Shown: in pieces, positions 24,749 through 35,209 of the stretch
Layout of the letters: each line of letters starts with the position of its first letter
Position numbering within the stretch: position 1 is the first letter of the stretch
Assembly (NCBI GenBank): GCA_040437565.1
Contig: JBDOQK010000040.1
Span: 124,001 to 188,000, forward strand
Length of the DNA stretch: 64,000 bases
Direction of reading: 5' to 3'
From: Albugo candida
Taxonomy: Eukaryota; Oomycota; Peronosporomycetes; Albuginales
Made by a program: the position numbers and the translations under genes
The notes under the pieces: generated by a model
What the model was told of the DNA's origin: nothing
The model's input: only the letters and a program-made list of their open reading frames with translations
The model's database searches: none

Positions 24749-25369
24749 ATGTTGCGTCGGCTTTGCGCACTGCCACCAAACACCAGCGGTCTGTGGCGAC
24801 AGGCAACTCGCGCGAGCACAACTGCAGCTGCCGAATCGAGTGCGAAATATCAAAGCCAACCTCATACGATTGTAAAGCATCCCGTTGAAGATGCGAATAC
24901 GTCGAACGCATACTTTGCTGTCATCAAACTTTCTGGCACGCAATACAAAGTCACCAAGGTACGCGCTTCATAGCCACACATTCCGTACACATTCCGTACA
25001 CATCGATTATTTAGGGAGATGTCGTCATCACAGAAAAACTTCAAGCAAACGTCGGTTCTTTTCTTGACCTGGACGAGGTCGGTCTCGCACCTTATCTTAG
25101 TACTTTTAACAATAACCACGATCCCGTTCTAGGTCCTTCTTGTAGGCTCGCAGCAAGAAACGATCGTTGGACATCCACTCGTGCACGGCGCTGTCGTGCG
25201 TGCTCGTGTGGAAGAACAAACACTCGACGAGAAGATCGATATCTTCAAAAAAAAGCGTCGGAAAAACTATCGTCGATGGAATGGATTTCGTCGACAAGTT
25301 ACGGTGCTACGGGTAACTGATATCATCCCATCGGTGCTCACCGAAACCGAGGCGACAAAAGTGCAATGA
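24749..25369 (+). CDS. mitochondrial large-subunit ribosomal protein bL21m
   Basis: Three exons, 24749-24958, 25015-25077 and 25133-25369, give 169 residues. The first 25 or so residues are rich in Arg, Ala, Ser and Thr with no acidic residue, as in a mitochondrial presequence. The L21 fold is recognised by YFAVIKLSGTQYKVTKGD, the LDEVLLVGS strand pair, and the basic C-terminal loop KKKRRKNYRRWNGFRR that binds rRNA. The second intron uses a rare-looking 5' splice site (GTCGGT). It was chosen because only this joint keeps the frame and restores DEVLLVGS, while the nearby GTCTCG site breaks it. It is part of the compact housekeeping island. Confidence 0.92.
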
Positions 25370-25489
25370 TTAACCAATAGATTCTTCTTTTCAAGCTGAG
25401 ACTTTATCCTCAACTTCAATGTCGTGAATACGCGGAACGCTATTTTCGAGCTGACTACAGGCTTCTATTAGGAAGCAACACAATGGGTT

Positions 25490-27350
25490 TATTGACCAAT
25501 GGGATTTGAGATAGTTTTAATCGGAAAAGGCAAAATGCAAATAGAAAGCTCTTTTCGTTCATTTAGATGCAATGCTGTGAATACATACGAGCGAGCCTCT
25601 CTGATATACGATGATCTGATTAATGGTTCTGAATCTCCTGCGCAAATCTTCTTCAACAGCTAATTGACTGCGCCCTCTCCATATCTCATCAACGTATTGG
25701 GGCTCATCCATAGAGACATTCGCAACGCTGTAGCTGGTTGAGTGATACCGCAATAGATTTTTTGAGAGAAATAGCTGCTTTGGTCGGATGCTAGCTATTC
25801 CAAGACTTGGGGTGAGCATATTACTTCTCTCCTACAAAAAAGCTGCAATCTTTTAAGAAAATGTGTCAAACTAGGGTCACCGATCGAATTCTTCAAATTC
25901 GACACAGCTTGAAAATTCTCAGCAGAAGCTTCGTCGTATACTTTTTAAGCGTATTGAAAATCAGCAATCACTTGCATAGGATTTTAACGCCTATGGTACG
26001 AATGTTGGGCTCAATAAAATCGAAGCTGATCCACTTCATGGGAACGACTTGCTGCAGCTGGGAGGATTGAACGTGTGTTTAACGATGTACAAAGGAGAAG
26101 CTATACGGTCCAGCGGATATCGAAACGTGAAGACTGACGTCCATGAAAATCATCATTCACCGTAAATTGAGCGGGGTGGAATATTCGACGGATAAGCAGT
26201 GTGCAAATTCTCAGCAGCCCTCTAAACACATCTTCTCCAATATCGTGGGGTTATGTGCTCGCCGTAGAAAAAGTACTTTAAGAAATTCGCACCAACGTCC
26301 TAATAAGGACAGCGTGATACGCACCCCTTTTTTCCGATCTATCCCTCGACGCTTCTCAATTGAACTGAAGTGTCTATTTCAAGACGCCGGCCGCCTGATC
26401 AATCTCTGCGACAACTTTTCTTGCAAGCTTAGAACACGCGAACAAGTTGGCTTACAGTAAAATGGTTCTTATTAAGCGCTCAATGCGCAAATGTTTCAAT
26501 TTCAGTTTTCCATTTGCAACGTACTGAGCTTCCAAAAATATGCGAAATTGAGCAAGACAATGGTATGACGCCGTGTATCGTCTAAAGTAGAAGATGTAGT
26601 TCCTCCGTGAAATCGAGGAGTCCTTACTCAGTCCATCCCAATCCAAATCAAAGCGGATTCCTAGCCAACCACTGGGCGCGGAATGCATCATCACATTGCA
26701 CTGAGGGTGTCTATGTTTGCTCATGGAATGCCGTTGTTTGAATACAAATTATCTGCACACTCAACGGCGTAAATATTGTCTCAATTCTTCAACATCGTCC
26801 GCATTTTTGACTGGTTACCATAATATAACATAGTGCTGTCTGTAGAATCAAAATAAATGCAGACCTAACGTGCATGCATTTGGTCGAGTCACTGCTTGAG
26901 ATTTCTATAATCAGCCTACTTGGAAGCTACTTTGGGAGCTGTCTCGTTCACAGCGTCTCCGATTGATTACGGATCAAATTCTCTGCAAAAGCTGGTTCGA
27001 CAAGTTGGTATGAAAAAAGGAAGGAGCGTTCCCTAAAAAACTTAGCCATATGCGATTCTACCACGTATTGTATACATCTGACGAGGATTTTCCTTCTCTA
27101 CCGCTCTTATGTACGAAACGTCCCACGTGTTTTTGTTACCACAAGAAGAGTCAGTCTGTATGCAAGAGAAGAAGGTCCGCATTACAGATTTCAACATCAT
27201 TCTTCTCTATTCTTTGGTGTTGTGTATGCATAGCCTTAACGTAAGCGGTGGCGGTACTAAGTTATGGTGCGAGACATCAGACAGAGAACACATTACCTTG
27301 GCCTACTTTTTCCATAGACATAAGAAACCGACATAGTCACTAGTCCAAGC
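25490..27350 (+). repeat. upstream flank of duplicated secreted-gene locus, copy A
   Basis: The stretch aligns directly with about 31600-33760 (copy B) and inverted with about 42760-44640 (copy C). Examples are the ACATACGAGCGAG region near 25585 versus 31701, and TGCATGCATTTGGTCGAGTC near 26870 versus 43300. A minus-strand open frame at 25559-25819 (86 codons) and a plus-strand one at 26143-26460 fall in it, but neither stays open in the sister copies, so neither is called a gene. It marks a segmental duplication of at least 3 kb. Confidence 0.7.
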
Positions 27351-27377
27351 TAGAATGTAATTGTTTTGTATGAATAT

Positions 27378-28074
27378 ATGAAGCATTTGCAAAGCATTCT
27401 TGGAACAGTAATCCATGTGCACTGTCAGCATCTTTCAGCCATCATCTTCGCTATTCTTGCTCTGGCTCCTACGATCAACGCCAATTCAAAAATAGCGATG
27501 AAAAATGCGAGTGACATCTCTGTTAATGACAAATACCACTACGATTTCGAATTACAGGTGGCCAACAAATTAATCTGCTTGGAGATCCTGCAAGCAGACT
27601 TCTCTGAATTCACAGCAGTTTCTATACTTGTAAATTCAGAGGGGACGTTTTGCTCATTCGTCAAAACGTACGATAACGAAAAGGTCGTCTCTTCAAAAAT
27701 TCTCATCGAGGAACATGCACCGTGTATTACCTGGATACAAACAGCACAGATAGCGCTATGTAAGTTGGCGAAAAGTGCAGCGGTCATTTTGATTGCGAAT
27801 ATGGGAATCAATGTGCTCACGACAAATGCTCGAACAAGCCGGGAGTTTTGCAACATGTGTAGGGATGAACCCTCGAGAGAATGATGTGGTCGCAAGAACC
27901 GAAAATAGATCGCATCAAGATTGTGTCAAACAATTTGCCTCTAAGAATGGTGCAAAGGATACAGAATATTCTGTCAACACGTACGATGGAAAAACGAGTA
28001 AGTGCACTCACGCTACTGGTATCAAAGGACTTACCACGATAGAGCTGAAACAGGATTTTTACCTTGAGAAATAA
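27378..28074 (+). pseudogene. broken copy A of small cysteine-rich secreted protein gene
   Basis: Homologous to the intact gene at 33765-34448. A signal-peptide-like segment (LSAIIFAILALAPTINA) opens the frame, which then shares LEILQADFSEF and TFCSFVK with the family. Frame changes near 27755-27775 move the cysteine block (HFDCEYGNQC, KCSNKPG) into another frame. An in-frame stop follows that block near 27868. The C-terminal block (CVKQF...TYDGKTSKCTHA) lies in the frame ending at 28074. The ATG used in the intact gene is out of frame here, and the only in-frame ATG is upstream at 27378. Several lesions make it a pseudogene. One alternative is that an unrecognised intron removes one of them. 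Confidence 0.7.
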
Positions 28075-28412
28075 CTTTTCTCACTTTCATGATGAGATGT
28101 TTGTAATGCGAAAATACATTTGAGTGCTGACTTTTCTTTGTCGAATTTTGCTCGCATACTATCTTTGCTTCAAACTGGACCGCTCTTTATCTCGCTCAGC
28201 ACTGACTGATTACAGCATTCCTCTTGGCTAACAGCACACGCTTTCGAACGATATGTAAAAAGGAAGAGGATGCTTGGATTGAAAAGAATAAGTAATACTG
28301 TGCGGACCATTGTTTGAGCCAGGGAAGTTTTTCTGTCCGCAAAGAACAAAAAGGGCAATTCCATGACGTGCATAGTACCTCTGTTATTGGCTCAGTTGAA
28401 CGTGTCTATATT
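28075..28412 (+). repeat. downstream flank of duplicated secreted-gene locus, copy A
   Basis: Closely matches the reverse complement of 38760-39068 (copy C), roughly nine in ten bases, and more weakly 34449-34620 (copy B). It contains no gene. The match is broken on the right by the copia insertion at 28418. Confidence 0.75.
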
Positions 28413-28417
28413 ACTAG

Positions 28418-28638
28418 TGTTGAAACACTTCGGCTACTGAAGGCGACAGAGTGGGACTGTTGATGGGTCCAAACATGAGTGATGGTGAAACGACGCGACC
28501 ATTCGGGATGGGCAAGGTGATTTGGAGAAACCTACGCAGAAGAGATTGAAGGTAACGGACAGCGAAGGTAACTCAAGACATAAGCTTTAATACATTAAGT
28601 TCTCGATTAACCATCTAACTCTCAGCTCGGCTTCTACA
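28418..28638 (+). repeat. 5' LTR of copia element
   Basis: A 221-bp repeat from TGTTGAAAC to GCTTCTACA, followed directly by a primer-binding-like GGTTATGAGCCC. It matches 29190-29426. Confidence 0.85.
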
Positions 28639-29189
28639 GGTTATGAGCCCAAAGCATACTGACTCCACCTCCGCTCAGTTCGGCCCGGCACGCGGCGTTG
28701 CCGAGACGAACGTGAACGCACTGAACGTGGTTACTGACCCGTCTCAGATACGAGAGAAGGCGCGATCGGTCTCGGGAACTTCCGAGGCCCAAGATGGCGT
28801 TAGTCAAACCTCTGACGTGAGCTNNNNNNNNNNNNNNNNNNNNNNNNNNNNNNNNNNNNNNNNNNNNNNNNNNNNNNNNNNNNNNNNNNNNNNNNNNNNN
28901 NNNNNNNNNNNNNNNNNNNNNNNAATTACAACGGAGTCACTACTTCACGTCGACAATCAAGCAGCGATAACTCAGATCAGGAGTGAGGACACGTCTGGTC
29001 GAGCTAAGCATATTGACGTGCGGTACAAGTTTGTGAAGGATCTCGAAAAAAAAAGTTATCAAGGTACAGTACTGCGAGTCCTAGAGTATGCGTGCGGCCA
29101 TCCTGACCAAGGTGCTCCCAGCGCCGCGACTCAGCGAACTACGCGGACTTGTGATGCTCAGTGGGTAAGGAATTCCACACGGGAAGGAG

Positions 29190-29426
29190 TGTTGGAACAG
29201 TGCGACTACTGAAGGCGACAGAGTGCGACTGATGATGGGTCTGAGCATTAGTGATGGTGAAACGACGCAACCATTCGGGATGGGCAAGGTGATTTGGAGA
29301 AACCTACGCAGAAGAGATTGACGGTAACGGAGATTGGAGGTAACGGACAGCGAAGGTAACTCAAGATATAAGCTTGAATACATTAAGTTCTCAATTAACC
29401 ATCTAACTCTCAGTTCGGCTTCTACA
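29190..29426 (+). repeat. 3' LTR of copia element
   Basis: A 237-bp partner of 28418-28638, from TGTTGGAAC to GCTTCTACA, followed by the target duplication ACTAG. Confidence 0.85.
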
Positions 29427-29443
29427 ACTAGAATTAAGCTAAC

Positions 29444-31480
29444 TGACTTCTCTAGTTGCCTAGGCTATCTTAAATAGCAAAATATACATATAAAAAACGT
29501 TTCGTGAAATACTTGTGAGAGATGATAATATGTTTTCTCGTTGATAACCCCGTATCGCAGTAATCTCAGCCACCTTAATACGAGACTGTGTCCAGCTTGT
29601 AAATGCTGTAAAGGTAAAGTTGTAAGGTTGTAAAAATGGTCCAAAAGTACCGTGACTTGTAGAACGGTCCAAACGTATCGTGTGTTTATAATGGTCAAAA
29701 GTCCCGTGTTGTGCAAATTGGTGTGCGCCACACGACGGTGAGCATAAGCGGTCAACTAGGACTAGGATCCGAGCTGCACTTGCATTTCGACTCGCCTGTG
29801 GCGTACCCGTAGCAATGATCTTCGACTTCTGAAAAAGCCGCCGCATGATCCTTGCGTTGCGAGTTGTTCCAAAACTTTAGCAAGCCGAATGCGTTCATCT
29901 TGGTCGTAACACTGTCTTCGAAAGTACCGAACGTGTGCGCTAAACGTGAGTAGATCACGGAAATTGCTGGAATTGTCGGAGTAACAGAACGCTGATCGAA
30001 AAGACGACGATTCCGATCTGAAGTGCAGTGTCACCGCTTGCAATGCTAGCCATAAATCTGATATGATATCTAAATATTCTTTCCAATCCGACCGTAGTGT
30101 TGGTACGATTGCACATGCAATATGCGTCCAANNNNNNNNNNNNNNNNNNNNNNNNNNNNNNNNNNNNNNNNNNNNNNNNNNNNNNNNNNNNNNNNNNNNN
30201 NNNNNNNNNNNNNNNNNNNNNNNNNNNNNNNTATCCGGAGGGCGAAAAAAATGCTTTGAAGAGTTCTCCATATGCTTCACGTGATGGTCGAAGCTTTCAT
30301 CTTGGTTGTATTTCGCATTGTTTTCGACTGAAATTGTAAATTGTTGGAGACTCGATTCGTAAAAATACCGTGACTCGTTGTTGTCTTGAATGCGATATCG
30401 AGCTGCTGCGACTTCCAAAACACGCTAGCTAGACTCAACATCACGTCGGCTATCTTTTGCAACCTTTTTTTTAATGCTTTGAAGCTGTTTCTTGATATTT
30501 TTGTCTTCCAACCTTCCCACATTTTACCGGGACTCGAAGTTGTCCGTAACTGTTCGAGCACCAAAATCGCTTCCAATTTGATTGCTTCGACAGCTTTAGG
30601 ATATTCAAATAGCCGTAATGAACATTTCCAATATCCTGACTCGAAGATTGAGTTGGATTTGCAAAAGTTACTTTTTGTGCCAGATGATCTCCCGCATGTC
30701 GTGGACGAAAGTACTCAGAGGTTTTGTAAACCATATTGAATAGTTCTTCCGACATGCAAATATCATCTAGTCGATTCTTGCGCGGTAATGGTCCTGTAAA
30801 TTATTTCTTAGTCGGATGTTGGATTCGCCAAGAGTCTACCACACCCAACTGTAATAGCCATTCCAAACACGCTAATCGACTTGGTTCGTGTCGAATTGTT
30901 CCACTCGAAGCATTGATCGGGGGATCGAGTGGTGTGGTGAAATCACCAAATACGGTATATGTTGCGGTCGATTCAAAAGTGTTGGAAAGCATTGACTCAT
31001 AAAAAAACACTCGTTCCTCGGCCTTGACCGGTGCATATACATTGTGAATATACACCGGTGCATCGTAGATGATAAGACGCAAAACCAAATAGCGATTTCG
31101 AATGCTTCGTTCGGTGAGGTGTTCAGCGATTGTATAACCGGGAAAGTCCGAACGAAGGATTGTCATGACGCCGCCACTGGGATTTTGAGTCGGATGGAGA
31201 AAAGCAATGTTGTGATCATTGACAGACATTTTGTGCTACATTTTTGAGGATAATAAAAACTGATAGGAGTCCAGTTGGTTGTGATCGTGAAACTTGGTTT
31301 CTTGAACACAACAAAAAAAGATGGAGCGTTGTGATAGGATGTTGTCGATAAAAAGATGACCATTATGAATTCCAAAGGCATTTACCGTAAGTGCTGAGAT
31401 ATAGTTCCACGTTAAAATAATCGAGGATCCCATAGCATTCACGCTGAAGTGGACCAGCAATCAACCTCGTTTCACTATCT
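29444..31480 (-). mobile_element. L1-like LINE fragment with endonuclease domain
   Basis: On the minus strand, 31460-30800 encodes an apurinic-type endonuclease domain: TWNYISALTVNAFGI, CVQETK, VYIHNVYAP and VFGDFTTPLD, where the usual GDFN reads GDFT. A linker follows (30580-30240), then a 100-N gap, then the C-terminal region with a cysteine/histidine cluster (about 29760-30110) and a 3' UTR ending TCTCTAGTTGCC-complement at 29444. Stops and frame changes are present and the reverse transcriptase core is missing, at least in this assembly. The 3' end matches the LINE at 46202. No poly(A) tail is seen. Confidence 0.8.
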
Positions 31481-31599
31481 GCTTTGGAAAGGTGGAGTGT
31501 TGCTTCCTCTTCTGGGAAAAAGCTGAGATTGACTGAGAGCTCGCTGATATCACCACAGAGAAGTCCTCGCCATTTACCACCAAACCATTGAGACCAAAA

Positions 31600-33764
31600 T
31601 TTTATTCCGATGTCGGCAATGGAATTTCAATAGGAAAAGGCAAAAGGCAAAAGGCAAAAACAATGCTCCTTTCGTTCAATGAGATGCAATGATGTGATCA
31701 CATACGAGCGAGTCTCTATGATATTTGATGATCTGATCACTAGCTCTATATGTTTTGTGCAATTGCTCTGCTACAGCTAATTTTGTCAGGGCTCATCCAT
31801 TTTGGTCTTATCGCTGAAAAGCCAGAGACATAAGCAACCGCTTTCAGAGCACTAGCTGGCTGAGTGACACCACAAGAGATTTCTGAGAGAAATAGGTGCT
31901 TTGGTAGAATACTAGCTATTCCAAGATTTTTGGGTGGGTATCAATTACTTCTCTTCCTACAAAGCTGCAATTCGTCAAGAAAATCTCTTAAATACGATTT
32001 GTACTTTCAACACGTCAATGATCAAATCGTAACAACGACTGGATCTGAGAAAGTATATTTTAAATCAAAGAGTCTCTGCTTTTGGTATTCCTTGAAAAGT
32101 ATAAGAAGATTGCTGATATAATAGCACCGATTACGTCACGATTCCATGTCTTCAAAAAAGCTTCTCAGTGACTTTTTGAACACGTGGAGAAAATCAGCAC
32201 TATATTTGTAAATATATTCGTGCATCAATTTTTGTTATTCTACTGACGTTACGAGTGGCTGCTGACTACTGTGCTCGAGGAGACACTGCCTAGAGCTGAA
32301 TAACAAAGACTTGTTGCAGCTGAAAGAAAGAAAAGTGTGCTTAAAAGCAGATGGCAAACTTTTCAGCGTATTTTTAGTCAACGCTAACACGAGTTGCTTC
32401 TTCAAGAAATACTGCTTCCTGAGGTTTGGTCTGGCTGCTTTTTGAGAACAGCGGTTGAGCAGCTTCTAGCGGTCTAAATAGACTACTACACACAGAAGTC
32501 TATACCTTGACTACTTCGAACACGCGATTGCTAAACGCAAGGCGCTCGATCACTGAAAATGAATTTAAACACGCTTTGCGAATTCTTTTGTCTCGGGATC
32601 CTTGGCAAGAATTTGATGGATTACTCTTTAGTACAAAGCGCTGAGAGAAGGGTTGGAACAAATTAAGGCACGATGAATTGCTTCAAATCTTTGCAATAAG
32701 TGCTTTCGAAGATTAAGACGAGAAGTTTTTTATAATTAATTTGAAACGAGGTCCAGTGTTATATCGCAATTCTCTCGCAGGGTCAACGGCAATGTTGGCA
32801 AAATTATCCAATGTGGGACCGCTATCAGTGCAATAGTGGCCTCTACAGGATTGAATCAATTCCAGTACCAGTAGAGGTACCGGTATCTAATCGCCATTCG
32901 AAGAGATACTAAAAGCTTACCTTGACAGAATGCACGATAAAAACTGTTGAGGTATTCCATTGTATTCGCGTTGTATTGAAATAAATATCGGAGTTGTTCG
33001 ATACGCGCTTCATTGAAATTCATAGACCTATATTATCATCATTCTATATCTAATGACGATCATTCCTGCTACATACGTTCACTTTCCTTTTCATTCAACT
33101 CTTATCCTAAAGGCATGCTCAATTACACGCTCATAATACATTTCGATGTCAGTAGGGACCTAGATCTCCTACTTTAAATGATATGCGGACGTGACGTTCA
33201 TGCGTTTTGCCAATTTACCACTTTGGAGATCTCTATTGATATCCTACTTTGCTGCTATTTTTAGTGCACTATTCGACCTTTATCCAAACAGAAATCAAAT
33301 CGCAGAAGTGATGATAATGACTCGTCATCTCACATTTTATTGGTTTTCAGCATTGAATACTGTTGATACCGTTAATACCGTTTATTAAAACGGAATCAAA
33401 ATAAATAGCTTATTTGATCAAAGGATAGAACATCACTCGATCTGATGGTATTTATTGCACATGACGTACGCATGCGTAACTGAGAAAAGAAGTATTTCCT
33501 TCGCCGTTCAGTTATAGAAAACGTCCCACTTGTTTTTGCGACCAGTTTTTCAGTGATATTTGCGTTATAAAATTACTACGGGTAGAGAATGGGCCCTGTG
33601 GAAGAGAGGAAGGTCTGAACTCTTTTATTTTCTCTAGTGTTTTGTGTGGAGAAACTTGGTGAAGAAAACGTGCTCAACTTTCTTATCCGGCTTTTCGCAG
33701 TACTTTTAGCCAAAGCTAATTCATTTCCAAATCTTACGTGAAACAGTAACTGCTTTTCCTGAAC
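31600..33764 (+). repeat. upstream flank of duplicated secreted-gene locus, copy B
   Basis: A direct, diverged copy of 25490-27350, recognisable near 31630-31990 (versus 25520-25860) and 33480-33560 (versus 27090-27150). Between these the match fades and no gene was recognised. The region just before 33765 presumably contains the promoter of the intact secreted gene. Confidence 0.6.
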
Positions 33765-34448
33765 ATGTCTTGTCAGCATCTTTCAACCATTATCTTCACA
33801 ATTATGGTTCTGCTTCCTACAGTGAAGGCTAAAAATGAGGCTCCTACGGTGAAGGCTAAAAAGGTGGAGCCTGAACATGTAATAATACGCAACGAATCGA
33901 CCACTATCATCCGCGATTCGAAACAAAGTTTCGATTACGCAATAACTCCTCCTACGGTACAAGTGTGTTTAGACATTTTCCAAGTAGGATTCAACGATTT
34001 CTCAGGATTGGCTGTTATGCAATATCTCGATGGGCGTGTTGAATGCGGTTTCGTGTGGTCTTTCAAGAAAACGACGCTCTATCCAAATAACGATCAAGAT
34101 CTCAAATGCACGGCGTACTATCGGAAATCAATAAAGAATGCTTCGGGTCAAAAGAATGCTCCGAGTCAACGCACTAACGGCAGTTGCAAAGGTCCCCTGG
34201 ATTGCTCTTATGGGACTCAATGTGTTGGCAACAAATGCTCGAGAAAGCCAGGTATTTTGCAGAATATCGAACATGTGCCCTATCGAGAGACAATGACACG
34301 GAAGACTTCGGCCAAGGAGTGTGCTAAACAATTTCCCAAGACAAACTATCCTCTGTTTACGTATGATGCACCAAAGGGTCAGTGCACACACAGTGCCGGT
34401 GCTAGTGTGTATCGCTACAAAGTAGGAGCTGAAACAGGATTGATATAA
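33765..34448 (+). CDS. small cysteine-rich secreted protein, intact family member
   Basis: An open frame of 227 residues. The first 24 residues form a clear signal peptide (STIIFTIMVLLPTVKA). A 27-nt tandem duplication at 33816-33869 then repeats PTVKAK. The mature protein has nine cysteines. A core, C-x5-C-x5-C-x4-C-S-x-K-P-G at about residues 145-165 (C-KGPLD-C-SYGTQ-C-VGNK-C-S), is shared with the broken copy at 27378, and part of it survives in the copy at 39069-42744. A second shared block near the C-terminus is CAKQF...TYD...QCTH. No known domain is recognised. The compact spacing recalls small disulphide-rich folds, and an apoplastic effector role is only inferred from secretion, cysteines and local duplication. 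This is the only copy of the three without lesions. Confidence 0.8.
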   Translation: MSCQHLSTIIFTIMVLLPTVKAKNEAPTVKAKKVEPEHVIIRNESTTIIRDSKQSFDYAITPPTVQVCLDIFQVGFNDFSGLAVMQYLDGRVECGFVWSFKKTTLYPNNDQDLKCTAYYRKSIKNASGQKNAPSQRTNGSCKGPLDCSYGTQCVGNKCSRKPGILQNIEHVPYRETMTRKTSAKECAKQFPKTNYPLFTYDAPKGQCTHSAGASVYRYKVGAETGLI

Positions 34449-34561
34449 GAAGAAGCATTTTTACCTTCATGATAAGACGCGTGTAATGCGGAAATACATT
34501 TGAGTGCTGCCTTCAGTACGGATACATCGCAGTAGTCATCTTGGCTAGCAGCGCATGCTGT

Positions 34562-35209
34562 TTTGAACCGAGCCATACTTTATTCAAAGTAAATGTAGGT
34601 AACACTGCAAAAAATGCTTTGATAGACCGAATATGCAAAAGTATGTGAAACATTTAGCTCTCGCCACAAAATGGAAAACAAAAAAGCCCGTAGTGGGGCT
34701 GGTGCTATCACCAAGCATCGCCTACTTATAATCACACTTTAGCCAGCATCAGCTACATCAGAGAGTTTACTGATGACGGATTCGCGGAGCAATCCGAGTC
34801 TAGTGCCTGATTCATGAGCACTTACGATCTAATTGNNNNNNNNNNNNNNNNNNNNNNNNNNNNNNNNNNNNNNNNNNNNNNNNNNNNNNNNNNNNNNNNN
34901 NNNNNNNNNNNNNNNNNNNNNNNNNNNNNNNNNNNTTTGAACCGAGCCATACTTTATTCAAAGTAAATGTAGGTAACACTGCAAAAAATGCTTTGATAGA
35001 CCGAATATGCAAAAGTATGTGAAACATTTAGCTCTCGCCACAAAATGGAAAACAAAAAAGCCCGTAGTGGGGCTGGTGCTATCACCAAGCATCGCCTACT
35101 TATAATCACACTTTAGCCAGCATCAGCTACATCAGAGAGTTTACTGATGACGGATTCGCGGAGCAATCCGAGTCTAGTGCCTGATTCATGAGCACTTACG
35201 ATCTAATTG
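34562..35209. repeat. exact 274-bp duplication flanking gap (assembly overlap)
   Basis: Bases 34562-34835 equal 34936-35209 across a 100-N gap. This is an unmerged contig overlap. Confidence 0.9.

Larger units (their letters stand above)
28418..29426 (+). mobile_element. Ty1/copia element with both LTRs and target-site duplication
   Basis: The element begins TG and ends CA and is flanked by a 5-bp direct repeat ACTAG (28413-28417 and 29427-29431). Between the LTRs are a gag start (28643 onward), a 100-N gap, and a copia RNase H end (LHVDNQAAITQI, RAKHIDVRYKFV). Most of the interior is not represented in the assembly, so completeness cannot be judged. The LTRs differ at several positions, so it is not a very young insertion. 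Confidence 0.85.

Noticed and set aside
25559-26460. Open frames at 25559-25819 (minus) and 26143-26460 (plus) as genes
   Set aside because: The matching positions in the two sister segments do not stay open, so there is no sign of coding constraint.
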